DNA of 49,110 bases from positions 1 through 49,110 of the forward strand of contig JADMKA010000010.1 in assembly GCA_018780145.1 (NCBI GenBank). The letters run 5' to 3'. Under the pieces are notes generated by a model that saw nothing but the letters and a program-made list of their open reading frames with translations, searched no databases and was not told the DNA's origin. Shown piece by piece: positions 25,555 to 34,390 of this stretch. The translations under genes and the position numbers were made by a program. Every line of letters starts with the position of its first letter. Position 1 is the first letter of the stretch. The DNA is from Vitreoscilla sp. GTDB taxonomy: Bacteria > Pseudomonadota > Gammaproteobacteria > Burkholderiales > Burkholderiaceae_C.

Positions 25555-27105
25555 ATGAAATACCGGGATCTCCGTGGCTTTCTGGACGGGCTTGAACCGC
25601 TTGGCGAGCTGCGCCGGGTGGTTGAGCCGGTCTCGCCGATCCTGGAAATGACGGCCCTGGCCGACCAGGTGCTGCGTGCCGGAGGGCCGGCGCTGTTGCT
25701 GACCCGGGTCACGGGTCACGAGACCCCGGCACTGGTGAACCTGTTCGGCACGCCGCGGCGGGTTGCACTGGGCATGGGGGCTGCGGAGGTGGCCGATCTG
25801 CGCGACGTGGGCCGCCTGCTCGCCGCCTTGAAGGAGCCCGAGCCGCCGGCCTCCCTGCGCGAAGCCGGCAAGCTGTGGGACATGGCCAAGGCGGTCTGGG
25901 ACATGAAGCCGGCACGTGTCAGCTCGCCGCCGTGCCAGGAGGTGGTGATCGACGGCCCGGAGGTCGACCTGGCGACATGGCCCATCCAGCATTGCTGGCC
26001 GGGCGACGTGGCCCCGCTGATCACCTGGGGCCTGGTCATCACCCGAGGGCCCCGCGGCGTGCCCCGGCCGCGGCTGAGGCAGAACCTGGGCATCTACCGG
26101 CAGCAGGTCATCGGCCGCCGGCAAGTCATCATGCGCTGGCTCGCCCACCGCGGCGGGGCACTGGACTTCAGGGACTTCGCTCGGGTGAACCCGGGCCAAC
26201 CGTTTCCGATCGCCGTCGCGCTGGGGGCCGACCCGGCAACCACCCTCGGCGCGGTGACACCGGTGCCAGACAGCCTCTCCGAATACCAGTTTGCCGGCCT
26301 GTTGCGTGGCGGCCGCACCGAGGTGGCCGACAGTGCGGTCGGCGAGGGCGACCTGAAGCTGCAGGTGCCGGCCCGGGCCGAGCTGATCCTGGAGGGCCAC
26401 ATCCCGACGGCGCCCTCCGGCTACGAGGGCCGCAGCGAACACGGGGTGCCGACCAAGGAGGTCAACGGCTACCTGCACGCGCTGGAGGGCCCCTATGGCG
26501 ACCACACCGGCTACTACAACGAGCAGGACTGGTTTCCGGTGGTCGACATCAGCCGGCTGACGCACCGCCGCGATCCGATCTACCACTCCACCTACACCGG
26601 CAAGCCGCCCGATGAACCAGCGGTGCTGGGCGTGGCGCTGAACGAGGTCTTCGTGCCGATCCTGCAGAAGCAGTTTCCGGAGATCGTCGACTTCTACCTG
26701 CCGCCCGAAGGTTGCAGCTACCGGCTGGCGGTGATCTCCATCAAGAAGAGCTACCCCGGCCATGCCAAGCGGCTGATGTTCGGCCTGTGGAGCTTCCTGC
26801 GCCAGTTCATGTACACCAAGTTCATCATCGTCACCGACGACGACGTGGACATCCGCGACTGGAAGGAGGTGGTGTGGGCCCTGACCACCCGGATGGATCC
26901 GGTTCGTGACACCACCCTCGTCGGCGAGACGCCGATCGACTACCTCGATTTCGCCTCGCCGGTCAGCGGCCTGGGCGGCAAGATGGGGCTGGACGCGACG
27001 AACAAGTGGCCGGGCGAGACCTCGCGTGAATGGGGCCGCACTATCGCGATGGACCCGGCAGTGCAGGCCCGCATGAATGCGTTGGCCGAGAGCCTGATGA
27101 AGTAG
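25555..27105 (+). CDS. ubiD: UbiD, prenyl-FMN-dependent 4-hydroxy-3-polyprenylbenzoate decarboxylase
   Basis: A 516-residue decarboxylase of ubiquinone synthesis that needs the prenylated flavin made by UbiX. Diagnostic blocks: [22 protein letters not shown] at the N-terminus, [68 protein letters not shown] and [13 protein letters not shown]. Length and motif order match true UbiD rather than aromatic-degradation relatives such as VdcC or PhdA. No ribosome binding site precedes the ATG, so translation may be leaderless or weak. No ubiX is seen nearby. Confidence 0.95.
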   Translation: MKYRDLRGFLDGLEPLGELRRVVEPVSPILEMTALADQVLRAGGPALLLTRVTGHETPALVNLFGTPRRVALGMGAAEVADLRDVGRLLAALKEPEPPASLREAGKLWDMAKAVWDMKPARVSSPPCQEVVIDGPEVDLATWPIQHCWPGDVAPLITWGLVITRGPRGVPRPRLRQNLGIYRQQVIGRRQVIMRWLAHRGGALDFRDFARVNPGQPFPIAVALGADPATTLGAVTPVPDSLSEYQFAGLLRGGRTEVADSAVGEGDLKLQVPARAELILEGHIPTAPSGYEGRSEHGVPTKEVNGYLHALEGPYGDHTGYYNEQDWFPVVDISRLTHRRDPIYHSTYTGKPPDEPAVLGVALNEVFVPILQKQFPEIVDFYLPPEGCSYRLAVISIKKSYPGHAKRLMFGLWSFLRQFMYTKFIIVTDDDVDIRDWKEVVWALTTRMDPVRDTTLVGETPIDYLDFASPVSGLGGKMGLDATNKWPGETSREWGRTIAMDPAVQARMNALAESLMK

Positions 27106-27390
27106 GGTGCGCGATGGCGCGCACGCTGTACAGGGGCACTGGATGGCCGTGTAAAGCCACTTGCGAGCCGGGCTCCCACGGAGCACACTGAATACGCCTC
27201 AACGAGGCACAACCCTGTAAGCGCAATTCCAGCGCCTACGGAGCCCCGGCTCACTTCCCAGCCGGAGCCCCACTGGGTGGCATCGCCACTCACAGGCCCC
27301 TCCACCCGCAAGGGCTCGGAGGGGCTTCGTCGTTCTGGGAGGCCGTCGGGCTCAGGGTTCGGTGGGCTCGGCCACAATCGAGCGGTGCAG
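27106..27390. other. structured intergenic region between ubiD and the AsmA-like gene
   Basis: Right after the ubiD stop a hairpin with 7-bp arms GTGCGCG-ATGG-CGCGCAC (27107-27124) could act as a terminator, though it has no T-run. Further on, GAGCCGGGCTCC (about 27165-27176) faces GGAGCCCCGGCTC (about 27240-27252), an imperfect long-range inverted repeat. Near-direct repeats CACTGGATGGC (about 27137) and CACTGGGTGGC (about 27271) flank this stretch. No coding frame has coding character. The outline recalls a small decayed repeat element, but a single copy is present and no family is recognised. Confidence 0.35.
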
Positions 27391-30300
27391 ATGCCCAAGC
27401 CGTCAGTGTTGAGTTTCTCGATCGGATCGCGTGCGCGCCGCTGGCTGCTGGGCGCTGCCCTGGCGGTCCTTGCGGTGCTGCTCGCTGTCTGGGGGCTGCT
27501 GCCCGGTTGGGTGCGAACGACAGCGCAGGAGCAGTTGGGTGCGGCCCTGGGCCGGCCGGTGTCCATCGAGGCGGTGCGCATCAACCCGCTGACGTTGACC
27601 GTGGAGGTCGACCAGCTGCAGGTGGCCGGCGCCAACCCGCAGGCACCGCCGGTGTTTGCCTTCGACCACTTGAGGGTCAGCGCCGACCTTCGGTCGATAT
27701 TGCGGTGGGCCCCGGTGGTCGACTCGGCCGAGTTGCATGGGCCGCGTCTGCGAGTTGCCCGCCTGGGTGAAGGGCGCTACGACATCGACGATCTGCTGGC
27801 CCGCTGGCGCCGCGCGCCCGATGCGCCGGCCGATGCGCCGCCACCGCGTTTCGCTCTCTACAACCTGAGCGTCCGTGACGGGCAGATTTCTTTCGATGAC
27901 CGCCCCAAGGACCGCCAGCACGAGGTCCGGGCGGTCCAGGTTGGCCTGCCCTTTCTGTCGAACCTCGACGAGGCGGTCGACATCAAGGTCGAGCCCCGCC
28001 TGGCTTTCGAGTTGAACGGCACCCCCTTCGACACCGGCACGAGCGCCACGCCTTTCGCGGCGGAGCGCGCTGGCGAGCTGAACCTGAAGACCGGCCGAGT
28101 CGACCTGGCGCACTGGTTGCCCTACCTGCCTGCCGGCCTGCCGGCTCGGCCGTTGACCGGGCAGGTCTGGGCCGAGCTGAAGGTGCAGTTCTCCGCCCCG
28201 GCGGGCGGCACGCCGCGGGTCGTCTTGAGTGGTCGCACGGGGGCCGATTCGATCAAGCTGGTGGATGCCTCAGGGGGATCATTGCTGGATTGGGAGCGGC
28301 TCGTCGTGCCGCTGGTCGACGTGCAGCCTCTGCAACATCAACTGGCGCTGGGTGAGGTGGACCTGCAAACCCCACGGGTCTGGGCGCGGCGGGATGCCCG
28401 TGGCGCGCTGAACTGGATTCAGGCGCTGGGTGGAGGCGGCCCGGTTGCCGGACCCACAGCGGCCGCGGCCGCTACCGGGCCGGCCTGGCGCGTGTCGGCA
28501 ACCCGCCTGACGGTGCAAGGTGGGCACGTTCAATGGCGCGATGAAGCCGTGCGCCCTGCGGCGCAGATCGAAGCCCGTGACCTCCGGCTTCAGATCGACG
28601 CGGGGCGCTGGCCCTTGCCCGAGGCCGCCCAGCCGGTTCGCCTCAATGCCAGCGCCAGCTGGGGCGCTCCCACAGGGGCGTCGGCCGCCTCAGCGCCGGG
28701 CTGGCAAGTCGGCGGCGAGTTGTCGGCTGCCGGCGGGCAGGCTCGGCTCCAGGCCCAAGGTTGGCCGCTGTCGATGGCAGCACCCTACCTGTCACCTTGG
28801 CTGAAGCCGCGGGTCAACGGCCAGCTGGGTTTCGATGCCAAGGCAAGCTGGGCCGACACGCCCGGCGGCATCTTGCCGAGGCTGAGCGTCGCCGAGCTCA
28901 CCCTGGATGATCTGCGCGTGGCCGAGCCGGGCCCGGCCTCGCGGGGGGCGAGCGTGGCCTGGCGGCAGCTGAGCTTGGCGAGCCTGGATGTCGATCCGGT
29001 CGAGCGCCGTGCGGTCATCGGCCCCTTGCGGCTCGACCAACCGCGCATCGCGGCACGGCGTGATGCGGGAGGCGGCATCGACCTGGCGCAATGGCTCACC
29101 CTGCCGAGCAGGCCTGATTCGCCGGCGGCACCGCGTGCCGACGAGCCTGTCTGGCGTCTGCAATTGCAAGATGCCAGTGTGGAGGGCGGGCAGTTGCGCT
29201 GGCGCGACGAAGCCGTGGCGGGCGGCGAACCGGTGGCGCTGGAGCTCAGCCGGCTGCGGATCGGCCTGCGAGACCTGCAATGGCCGGCCGTGCCGCGCGC
29301 CCGAGCCAAGTTGCAGGGCCAGGTTCAAATCGGTAGCGCCGGGGCGGAGAAGCCTGGCGCCGCTGGCCAGTTGTCCTGGCAAGGTGAACTCGGACTGTCG
29401 CCACTGTCGTGGCGCGGCACGGTGCGGGCCGATCGATTCCCGGTCCACGCCGTGGCCGCCTATGCGGGTGAGGCTTTGCCCGTGACGGTCACCCGGGCCG
29501 AGGCAGGCTGGGCCGGCGATGTGGCGGTACAACTGGGTGCCGACGGCGTGCCCGGCGTGACGCTGAAGGGGGACGCCCGGCTCACGGATCTGCGCCTGCA
29601 TGCCCGGCAGGCCACCGAACGAACGCCCGGCGACGAGCTGGTGAGTTGGCAGGCCCTGGAGTTGACGGGGGTGCAGGTCACCACTGCGGCAGGCCAGAAG
29701 CCCCGGGTGGAGGTTGCCGACAGCCGGCTGTCCGACTTCTACGCCAAGTTGATGGTCGATGAAGGCGGCCGGTTCAACCTGACGGATCTCGACCCGCCTG
29801 CGACCGCTGCATCGGCGCCGGAGGGGGCCGCGCCCGCAGCGAGTGCCGTTGCCGCATCGGGTGGGTCGGCGATCGATCTCATCATGGGCGGTGTGCAACT
29901 GCAAAACGGCCGTGTCGATTTCTCGGACCGCTTCATCCGCCCCAACTACAACGCCGCGCTGTCCGAGCTGAACGGCCACCTTGGGGCCTTCCGTACGGGA
30001 ACCCGCGACATGGCCGCGCTGGAGCTTCGCGGCCGTGTTGCCGGCACCGCCTTGCTGGACATCCGCGGCGCACTGAACCCGATGGCAGACCCGTTGGCGC
30101 TGGACATCCAGGCGAGGGCCACCGACCTGGAGCTGGCTCCGTTGTCGCCCTACGCCGGCAAGTACGCCGGCTATGCGATCGAGCGTGGCAAGCTCAGCAT
30201 GGACGTCAGCTACCGCATCGACGCCGACGGCAAGCTCGACGCCAAGAACCAGATCGTGTTGAACCAGCTCACCTTCGGCGAACGCATCGAGAGCCCGGAC

Positions 30301-31065
30301 GCGACCAAGCTCCCGGTCTTGCTCGCGGTGGCGCTGCTGAAGGACCGGAACGGCGTGATCGACCTGAACCTGCCCATCGGAGGTTCGATCAATGACCCGC
30401 AGTTCAGCGTCGGCGGTTTGATCGTCAAGGTGATCCTCAACCTGCTCGGCAAGGTGCTGACGGCACCGTTTGCGCTGCTGTCTGGTGGCGGCAGCGAAGA
30501 CCTCAGCCTGGTGGAATTCAACCCCGGTACGGCACAGATGGTGGCCAACGCGGCCCCGGTGATCGACAAGGTGGCGAAGGCCCTGGCCGACCGGCCGGCC
30601 CTGCAGATGACGGTCACCGGGGCCGCCGACCCGCAGAGCGAGCGCGACGCCGTGCAGGCGGCGTGGTTGGAGCAGCGGCTCACCGCCGAGCGGCGCCGCG
30701 ACGCCACTCGTGCTGGCGCGGCCGCCGACGCGCCGTTGTCGCCGATGGTGGGCGACGAGCGTGCGCGCCTGATCCGTCGCGTCTATGCCGACACCAAGCT
30801 GCCGAACAAGCCAACCAACCTGGTCGGGCTGGCCAAGGACATCCCGGTTGCCGAGATGGAGGCCTTGCTGAAAGCCTCGCATGTGGTGGGCACCGACACG
30901 GCACGCGAGCTGGCGCTGCAACGCGGCCTGGCGGTGCGCGATGCGCTGATCGCCAAGGGCCTTCCGAGCGAGCGGCTTTTCCTGGCGGCCCCGAAGCTTC
31001 GCGCATCCGGCGAAGATGATGCGCATTGGACGCCCCGGGTTCAGCTGAGCCTGGGAACGAAATGA
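27391..31065 (+). CDS. large AsmA/DUF748-family envelope protein
   Basis: A 1224-residue protein with one N-terminal membrane helix (about 18-38) and a very long periplasmic part. It has AsmA/TamB-like repeats: LGRPVSIEAVRINPLTLTVEV near 50, VRDGQISFDD, VQGGHVQWRDEAV, VEGGQLRWRDEAV and LQNGRVDFSDRFI, each a repeated strand unit. The DUF748 block is YAIERGKLSMDVSYRIDADGKLDAKN (ends YAIERGKLSMD and DADGKLDAKN). A C-terminal segment (LVEFNPGTAQMVANAAPVIDKVAKAL) recalls OmpA-like domains. Relatives form bridges that carry phospholipids between membranes; that role is inferred. The start at 27391 is chosen by the signal anchor. Confidence 0.88.
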   Translation: MPKPSVLSFSIGSRARRWLLGAALAVLAVLLAVWGLLPGWVRTTAQEQLGAALGRPVSIEAVRINPLTLTVEVDQLQVAGANPQAPPVFAFDHLRVSADLRSILRWAPVVDSAELHGPRLRVARLGEGRYDIDDLLARWRRAPDAPADAPPPRFALYNLSVRDGQISFDDRPKDRQHEVRAVQVGLPFLSNLDEAVDIKVEPRLAFELNGTPFDTGTSATPFAAERAGELNLKTGRVDLAHWLPYLPAGLPARPLTGQVWAELKVQFSAPAGGTPRVVLSGRTGADSIKLVDASGGSLLDWERLVVPLVDVQPLQHQLALGEVDLQTPRVWARRDARGALNWIQALGGGGPVAGPTAAAAATGPAWRVSATRLTVQGGHVQWRDEAVRPAAQIEARDLRLQIDAGRWPLPEAAQPVRLNASASWGAPTGASAASAPGWQVGGELSAAGGQARLQAQGWPLSMAAPYLSPWLKPRVNGQLGFDAKASWADTPGGILPRLSVAELTLDDLRVAEPGPASRGASVAWRQLSLASLDVDPVERRAVIGPLRLDQPRIAARRDAGGGIDLAQWLTLPSRPDSPAAPRADEPVWRLQLQDASVEGGQLRWRDEAVAGGEPVALELSRLRIGLRDLQWPAVPRARAKLQGQVQIGSAGAEKPGAAGQLSWQGELGLSPLSWRGTVRADRFPVHAVAAYAGEALPVTVTRAEAGWAGDVAVQLGADGVPGVTLKGDARLTDLRLHARQATERTPGDELVSWQALELTGVQVTTAAGQKPRVEVADSRLSDFYAKLMVDEGGRFNLTDLDPPATAASAPEGAAPAASAVAASGGSAIDLIMGGVQLQNGRVDFSDRFIRPNYNAALSELNGHLGAFRTGTRDMAALELRGRVAGTALLDIRGALNPMADPLALDIQARATDLELAPLSPYAGKYAGYAIERGKLSMDVSYRIDADGKLDAKNQIVLNQLTFGERIESPDATKLPVLLAVALLKDRNGVIDLNLPIGGSINDPQFSVGGLIVKVILNLLGKVLTAPFALLSGGGSEDLSLVEFNPGTAQMVANAAPVIDKVAKALADRPALQMTVTGAADPQSERDAVQAAWLEQRLTAERRRDATRAGAAADAPLSPMVGDERARLIRRVYADTKLPNKPTNLVGLAKDIPVAEMEALLKASHVVGTDTARELALQRGLAVRDALIAKGLPSERLFLAAPKLRASGEDDAHWTPRVQLSLGTK

Positions 31066-31108
31066 GCGCTGTTGGCTCTGCCTGTATTCAATCCTGCGAG
31101 GACACGCC

Positions 31109-31648
31109 ATGAGTGGCACAGAAACCATCACGTTGGCAGGCGGCTGCTTCTGGTGCCTGGAGGCGGTGTACGAGCAGGTGCATGGGGTGCTGTCGGTGGA
31201 ATCGGGCTATTCCAACGGGCAGGTCGAGCGCCCCAGCTACGAGCAAGTCTGCCGGGGCGACACCGGCCATGCCGAGGTGGTGAAGCTGGTGTTCGACCCG
31301 TCCCAGGTCAGCCTGCGCGAGCTGCTGGAGGTGTTCTTCGCCGTCCACGACCCGACCACGCTGAACCGCCAGGGCAACGACGTGGGCACCCAGTACCGCT
31401 CCGCCATCTATACCCAGACGCCCGAACAGGCCGAACTGGCCCGCGCGGTGATCGCCGAAGTGAATGCCGCCACCGGCAACCGGGTGGTCACCGAACTGGC
31501 GCCGCTGGCCAGCTACTGGCCCGCCGAGGCCTATCACCAGCACTACTTTGCGCAGCACCCGGGCCAAGGCTACTGCGCCTTTGTGGTGGCGCCCAAGGTG
31601 GAGAAGTTCCGCCACACCTTCAGGCGGCTGACGAAGGCGGCGGCATGA
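31109..31648 (+). CDS. msrA: peptide-methionine (S)-S-oxide reductase MsrA
   Basis: A 179-residue enzyme that reduces methionine-S-sulfoxide in proteins. The active site is GGCFWCLE with catalytic Cys13; YSNGQVERPSYEQVCRGDTGHAEVV, FFAVHDPTTLNRQGNDVGTQYRS (ends FFAVHDPTTLNRQ and GTQYRS) and YHQHYF follow. A resolving Cys is likely that in QGYCAFVV near the C-terminus. No signal peptide, so it is cytoplasmic. GAGGA lies 8 nt before the ATG. It stands 14 bp before a small unknown gene and may be co-transcribed with it and the ZnuD-like receptor gene. Confidence 0.96.
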   Translation: MSGTETITLAGGCFWCLEAVYEQVHGVLSVESGYSNGQVERPSYEQVCRGDTGHAEVVKLVFDPSQVSLRELLEVFFAVHDPTTLNRQGNDVGTQYRSAIYTQTPEQAELARAVIAEVNAATGNRVVTELAPLASYWPAEAYHQHYFAQHPGQGYCAFVVAPKVEKFRHTFRRLTKAAA

Positions 31649-31661
31649 CCTGGTGTCGCCG

Positions 31662-32027
31662 ATGAGCCGAGCACGAAGCATCCGCCAGCGCTGGTGGGCC
31701 GCCTGGCTGGCGGGCCTGTCGCTGGCCTTGCTGCTGGGCTCGTCGCTGGGGGCATGGCACCGCATACGCCACCTGGCTGGCCCCACCACCGTCTCGGTCG
31801 ACAGCCATCGGCTGTCGGCCAGCGACGTGCTGGGCCACCGGGCCGGGTCCGGCGAATGCGCCTTGTTTGACGAGGGGCTGCTGGGAAGCGGTCCGACCAC
31901 CACCCCCTTGGTCGTAGCCGCACACGAACCGCCAGCGATCCGGCTGACGGGTTCGCCGGTCCGGGTGCCGCTGGGCACCGGCCAGTGGCGTGCGCAGGCT
32001 CGCGGGCCTCCGGCACACAGCGCCTGA
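31662..32027 (+). CDS. small membrane-anchored or secreted protein next to a TonB-dependent receptor
   Basis: A 121-residue protein, not recognised with confidence. N-terminal basic stretch then a hydrophobic segment (WWAAWLAGLSLALLLGSSLGAW, about 11-32) acting as signal or anchor. The following part has WHRIRHLAG, a HRLSASDVLGHRAGSGECALFDEGLLG block and one Cys. His residues near the anchor and the GH-x5-E-C-x-L-F-D pattern recall small proteins found beside metal-related TonB receptors (DUF2946-like), but the similarity is loose. It starts 13 bp after msrA and 144 bp before the receptor gene. ATG 31662 is preferred over GTG 31653. Confidence 0.6.
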   Translation: MSRARSIRQRWWAAWLAGLSLALLLGSSLGAWHRIRHLAGPTTVSVDSHRLSASDVLGHRAGSGECALFDEGLLGSGPTTTPLVVAAHEPPAIRLTGSPVRVPLGTGQWRAQARGPPAHSA

Positions 32028-32171
32028 GCCCTCTGGGCGGCCGCCTGTTGCGGCCCGCCTGAACCCACCGCCGGCGGTCTGCTCGGCGGTGCAACGCCAT
32101 CCATGGATCACCGCGCCCTCGGGCGCTGCGCTCGTTCGCGCGCCAGGTGCGGTTCCACACGAACTCGTCCC

Positions 32172-34214
32172 ATGAAACACTCGAACACCTGTCTTCGCCC
32201 CGTCGCCGCAGCCTGCGCCAGCCTGCTCGCGGCGCTCTCCCACGCTCAGACGGCCGCTCCGGCGGATCCCGGGCGTGTGGTCATCACCGGCAATCCACTG
32301 GCCAGCACCGAGCTGGCCCAGCCCAGCGCCACCCTCGGCGGTGACGCCCTGACCTTGCGCCGAGCCGGCACCCTCGGCGAGACCCTGGATGGCCTGCCCG
32401 GTGTCTCCGCCACCTGGTTCGGCCCGAACGCCAACCGGCCAGCCATCCGCGGTCTCGATGGCGACCGCGTTCGCCTGCTCGACAACGCAGGTTCCACCAT
32501 CGACGCCTCCAACCTCAGCTTCGACCACGCGGTGGCGCTGGACCCGCTGGTGGTCGAGCGGGTCGCGGTGTTGCGTGGCCCGGCCTCGCTGCTGTATGGC
32601 GGCAGCGCCATCGGTGGGGTCGTCAACACGCTGGACAACCGCATCCCCCGTACGGCCCTGGACGGCATGGGTGGGCGGGCCGAACTGCGCGCTGGCGGTG
32701 CGGCCAACGAGCGCTCGACGTCCGGGCTGGTCGAGGCCGGCGCGGGGGGGCTGAACTGGCACGCGGATGCCTTCAGCCGCGCCACCGACGACCTGCGGGT
32801 GCCGCGTTTCACGCCGGTCGAGGACGGTGTGAGCGGCCCGCCGACGCGCCGGGTTCGCAACTCGGCCGCACGGGCAGAGGGTGGCGCGCTCGGGGCCTCC
32901 TGGGCCGACGCCGACGGTTACCTGGGCGCGGCGGTGGACAGCTACCGGAACAACTACGGTGTGACCGTGGAGCCCGATGTCCAGATCCGCATGCGGCGGG
33001 AGCGCCTGGCGGTGGCTGGCGAGCGCCACCTCGGCGAGCACGGCTTCACCGACCTGAGCCTGCGCGCTTCCGACACCACCTACCGGCACCAGGAGGTCGA
33101 AGGCGATGGGGCGGTGGGCACCACCTTCTCCAGCCGTGGGCAGGATCTGAGGCTCGAAGCCCGCCACGCCCCGCTGTTCGGGCTGTGGCGTGGGGCGATC
33201 GGCGTGCAGGCCGAGTCGATGCGCTTCTCCGCGCTCGGCGAAGAAGCCTTTGTGCCGGACACCCGCACCCGCTCGGTGGCCGTGTTCGCGCTGGAGGAGA
33301 TGCGCCTGGGCGCACTCAGCCTGAGTGCCGGGGCCCGCGTCGAACGCGTGAGCGTCGGTTCCGAGGGGGACGCCCCAGGGGCTGACGAGATCCGCTTCGG
33401 CGAGCCGTCGACACGCCGTTTCGCGCCGACGAGCGGTTCGCTGTCGGCAGTCTGGGCCCTGGCCAAGGGGTGGTCGACCAGCGCGGTCCTGGGCGCCACC
33501 GAGCGGGCACCTGCCTACTACGAGCTGTTCGCCAACGGTGTTCATGTGGCCACCGCAGCCTATGAGCGCGGCGATCCGGCCTTGGGCGTCGAGCGGGGGC
33601 GTCACGCCGACGTTGGCCTGCAGTGGAAGATCGGGTCGAGCAGCCTTGAGGCCCATCTGTTCGAGATGCGCTTTTCACGCTACCTCTCCCTCGACGCCTC
33701 GGGATCGACCATCCTGGTGCCTGACGAGCAAGGCGGCGTCAGCGAGGTGCCCGAGTACCGCTTTCGCGCGGTGCCGGCCAGGCTGTGGGGTGCCGAGATC
33801 GAGGGCCGGCACCGCCTCTGGGATGGGGCGACAACGCTGGACCTCCATGCCTCGCTGGACACGGTGCGCGGGCAGAACCTGGGCACGGGCGAACCGCTCC
33901 CGCGGCTGGCGCCGATGCGTGCTGCGCTCAGCCTGGATGCCGCCCACGGCCCTTGGCGAGCCGGGCTCGGTGTTCGGCACGCCTGGGCACAACGCCAGGT
34001 GCCGTCCACCGACCTGGCCACGCCCGGCTACACGCTGTTGAACCTGTGGGCCAGCCGGGGCTGGGCCGCTGGGGGGATGGACGGGCTGCTTTTCTTCAAG
34101 CTCGACAACCTCACCGACACGCTGGCCACCCCTGCCAGCGCGATCCGCACGCTGCGTGACCTCGCCCCGTTGCCGGGGCGCAGCCTGAGTGCGGGCGTTC
34201 GCGTGAGTTTCTGA
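32172..34214 (+). CDS. TonB-dependent outer-membrane receptor, ZnuD-like (probable zinc receptor)
   Basis: A 680-residue beta-barrel receptor. Signal peptide about 1-25 (ending LSHA). Plug domain (about 35-155) with TLGETLDGLPGVSATWFGPNANRPAIRGLDGDRVRLL (ends TLGETLDGLPGVS and RPAIRGLDGDRVRLL) and RVAVLRGPASLLYGGSAIGGVVN. The barrel contains the strand ERAPAYYELFANGVHVATAAYERGDPAL region (key part YYELFANGVHVATAAYE), which is close to ZnuD of Neisseria. The last residue is the usual terminal Phe. It should take up zinc or a related ligand with energy from TonB-ExbBD. No Zur box was found. The stop is followed at once by the dispersed repeat. Confidence 0.9.
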   Translation: MKHSNTCLRPVAAACASLLAALSHAQTAAPADPGRVVITGNPLASTELAQPSATLGGDALTLRRAGTLGETLDGLPGVSATWFGPNANRPAIRGLDGDRVRLLDNAGSTIDASNLSFDHAVALDPLVVERVAVLRGPASLLYGGSAIGGVVNTLDNRIPRTALDGMGGRAELRAGGAANERSTSGLVEAGAGGLNWHADAFSRATDDLRVPRFTPVEDGVSGPPTRRVRNSAARAEGGALGASWADADGYLGAAVDSYRNNYGVTVEPDVQIRMRRERLAVAGERHLGEHGFTDLSLRASDTTYRHQEVEGDGAVGTTFSSRGQDLRLEARHAPLFGLWRGAIGVQAESMRFSALGEEAFVPDTRTRSVAVFALEEMRLGALSLSAGARVERVSVGSEGDAPGADEIRFGEPSTRRFAPTSGSLSAVWALAKGWSTSAVLGATERAPAYYELFANGVHVATAAYERGDPALGVERGRHADVGLQWKIGSSSLEAHLFEMRFSRYLSLDASGSTILVPDEQGGVSEVPEYRFRAVPARLWGAEIEGRHRLWDGATTLDLHASLDTVRGQNLGTGEPLPRLAPMRAALSLDAAHGPWRAGLGVRHAWAQRQVPSTDLATPGYTLLNLWASRGWAAGGMDGLLFFKLDNLTDTLATPASAIRTLRDLAPLPGRSLSAGVRVSF

Positions 34215-34293
34215 GAGCCCCCAAACCCGCCGCTGCGCGTCAGGCCCCCCGAGGGGGCAAGGAAACTCGGGAGCGGCCCGTCGTTTCCTTGAG
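34215..34293 (+). repeat. third copy of the dispersed repeat, terminator-like
   Basis: The same element as the tandem pair at 8124-8286, in the opposite orientation in the window but with the same orientation relative to the gene it follows. It begins at the receptor gene stop codon with AGCCCCCAAACCCGCCG, continues with the palindrome GGCCCCCCGAGGGGG and ends with the hairpin CAAGGAAAC/GTTTCCTTG. Differences from the tandem copies are few: one base missing after CCTTG, and two substitutions. Confidence 0.8.
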
Positions 34294-34390
34294 CGCAGGC
34301 GGCGCCACCAGGCCCGGGCCGGCGCCGCTACACTGGCCTGGCGAGCGGTGTATCCGCCCGGCCCGTGACACCCCTATCTGCCCACTGACC

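Noticed and set aside
28792-31131. Open frame of about 780 codons antisense to the AsmA-like gene
   Set aside because: No recognisable motif and composition of a shadow frame; the plus-strand protein has signal anchor and family repeats.
31600-32171. Zur box before the ZnuD-like receptor
   Set aside because: No GTTATA-TATAAC-type dyad found on either strand in the gaps around msrA, the small gene or the receptor gene.
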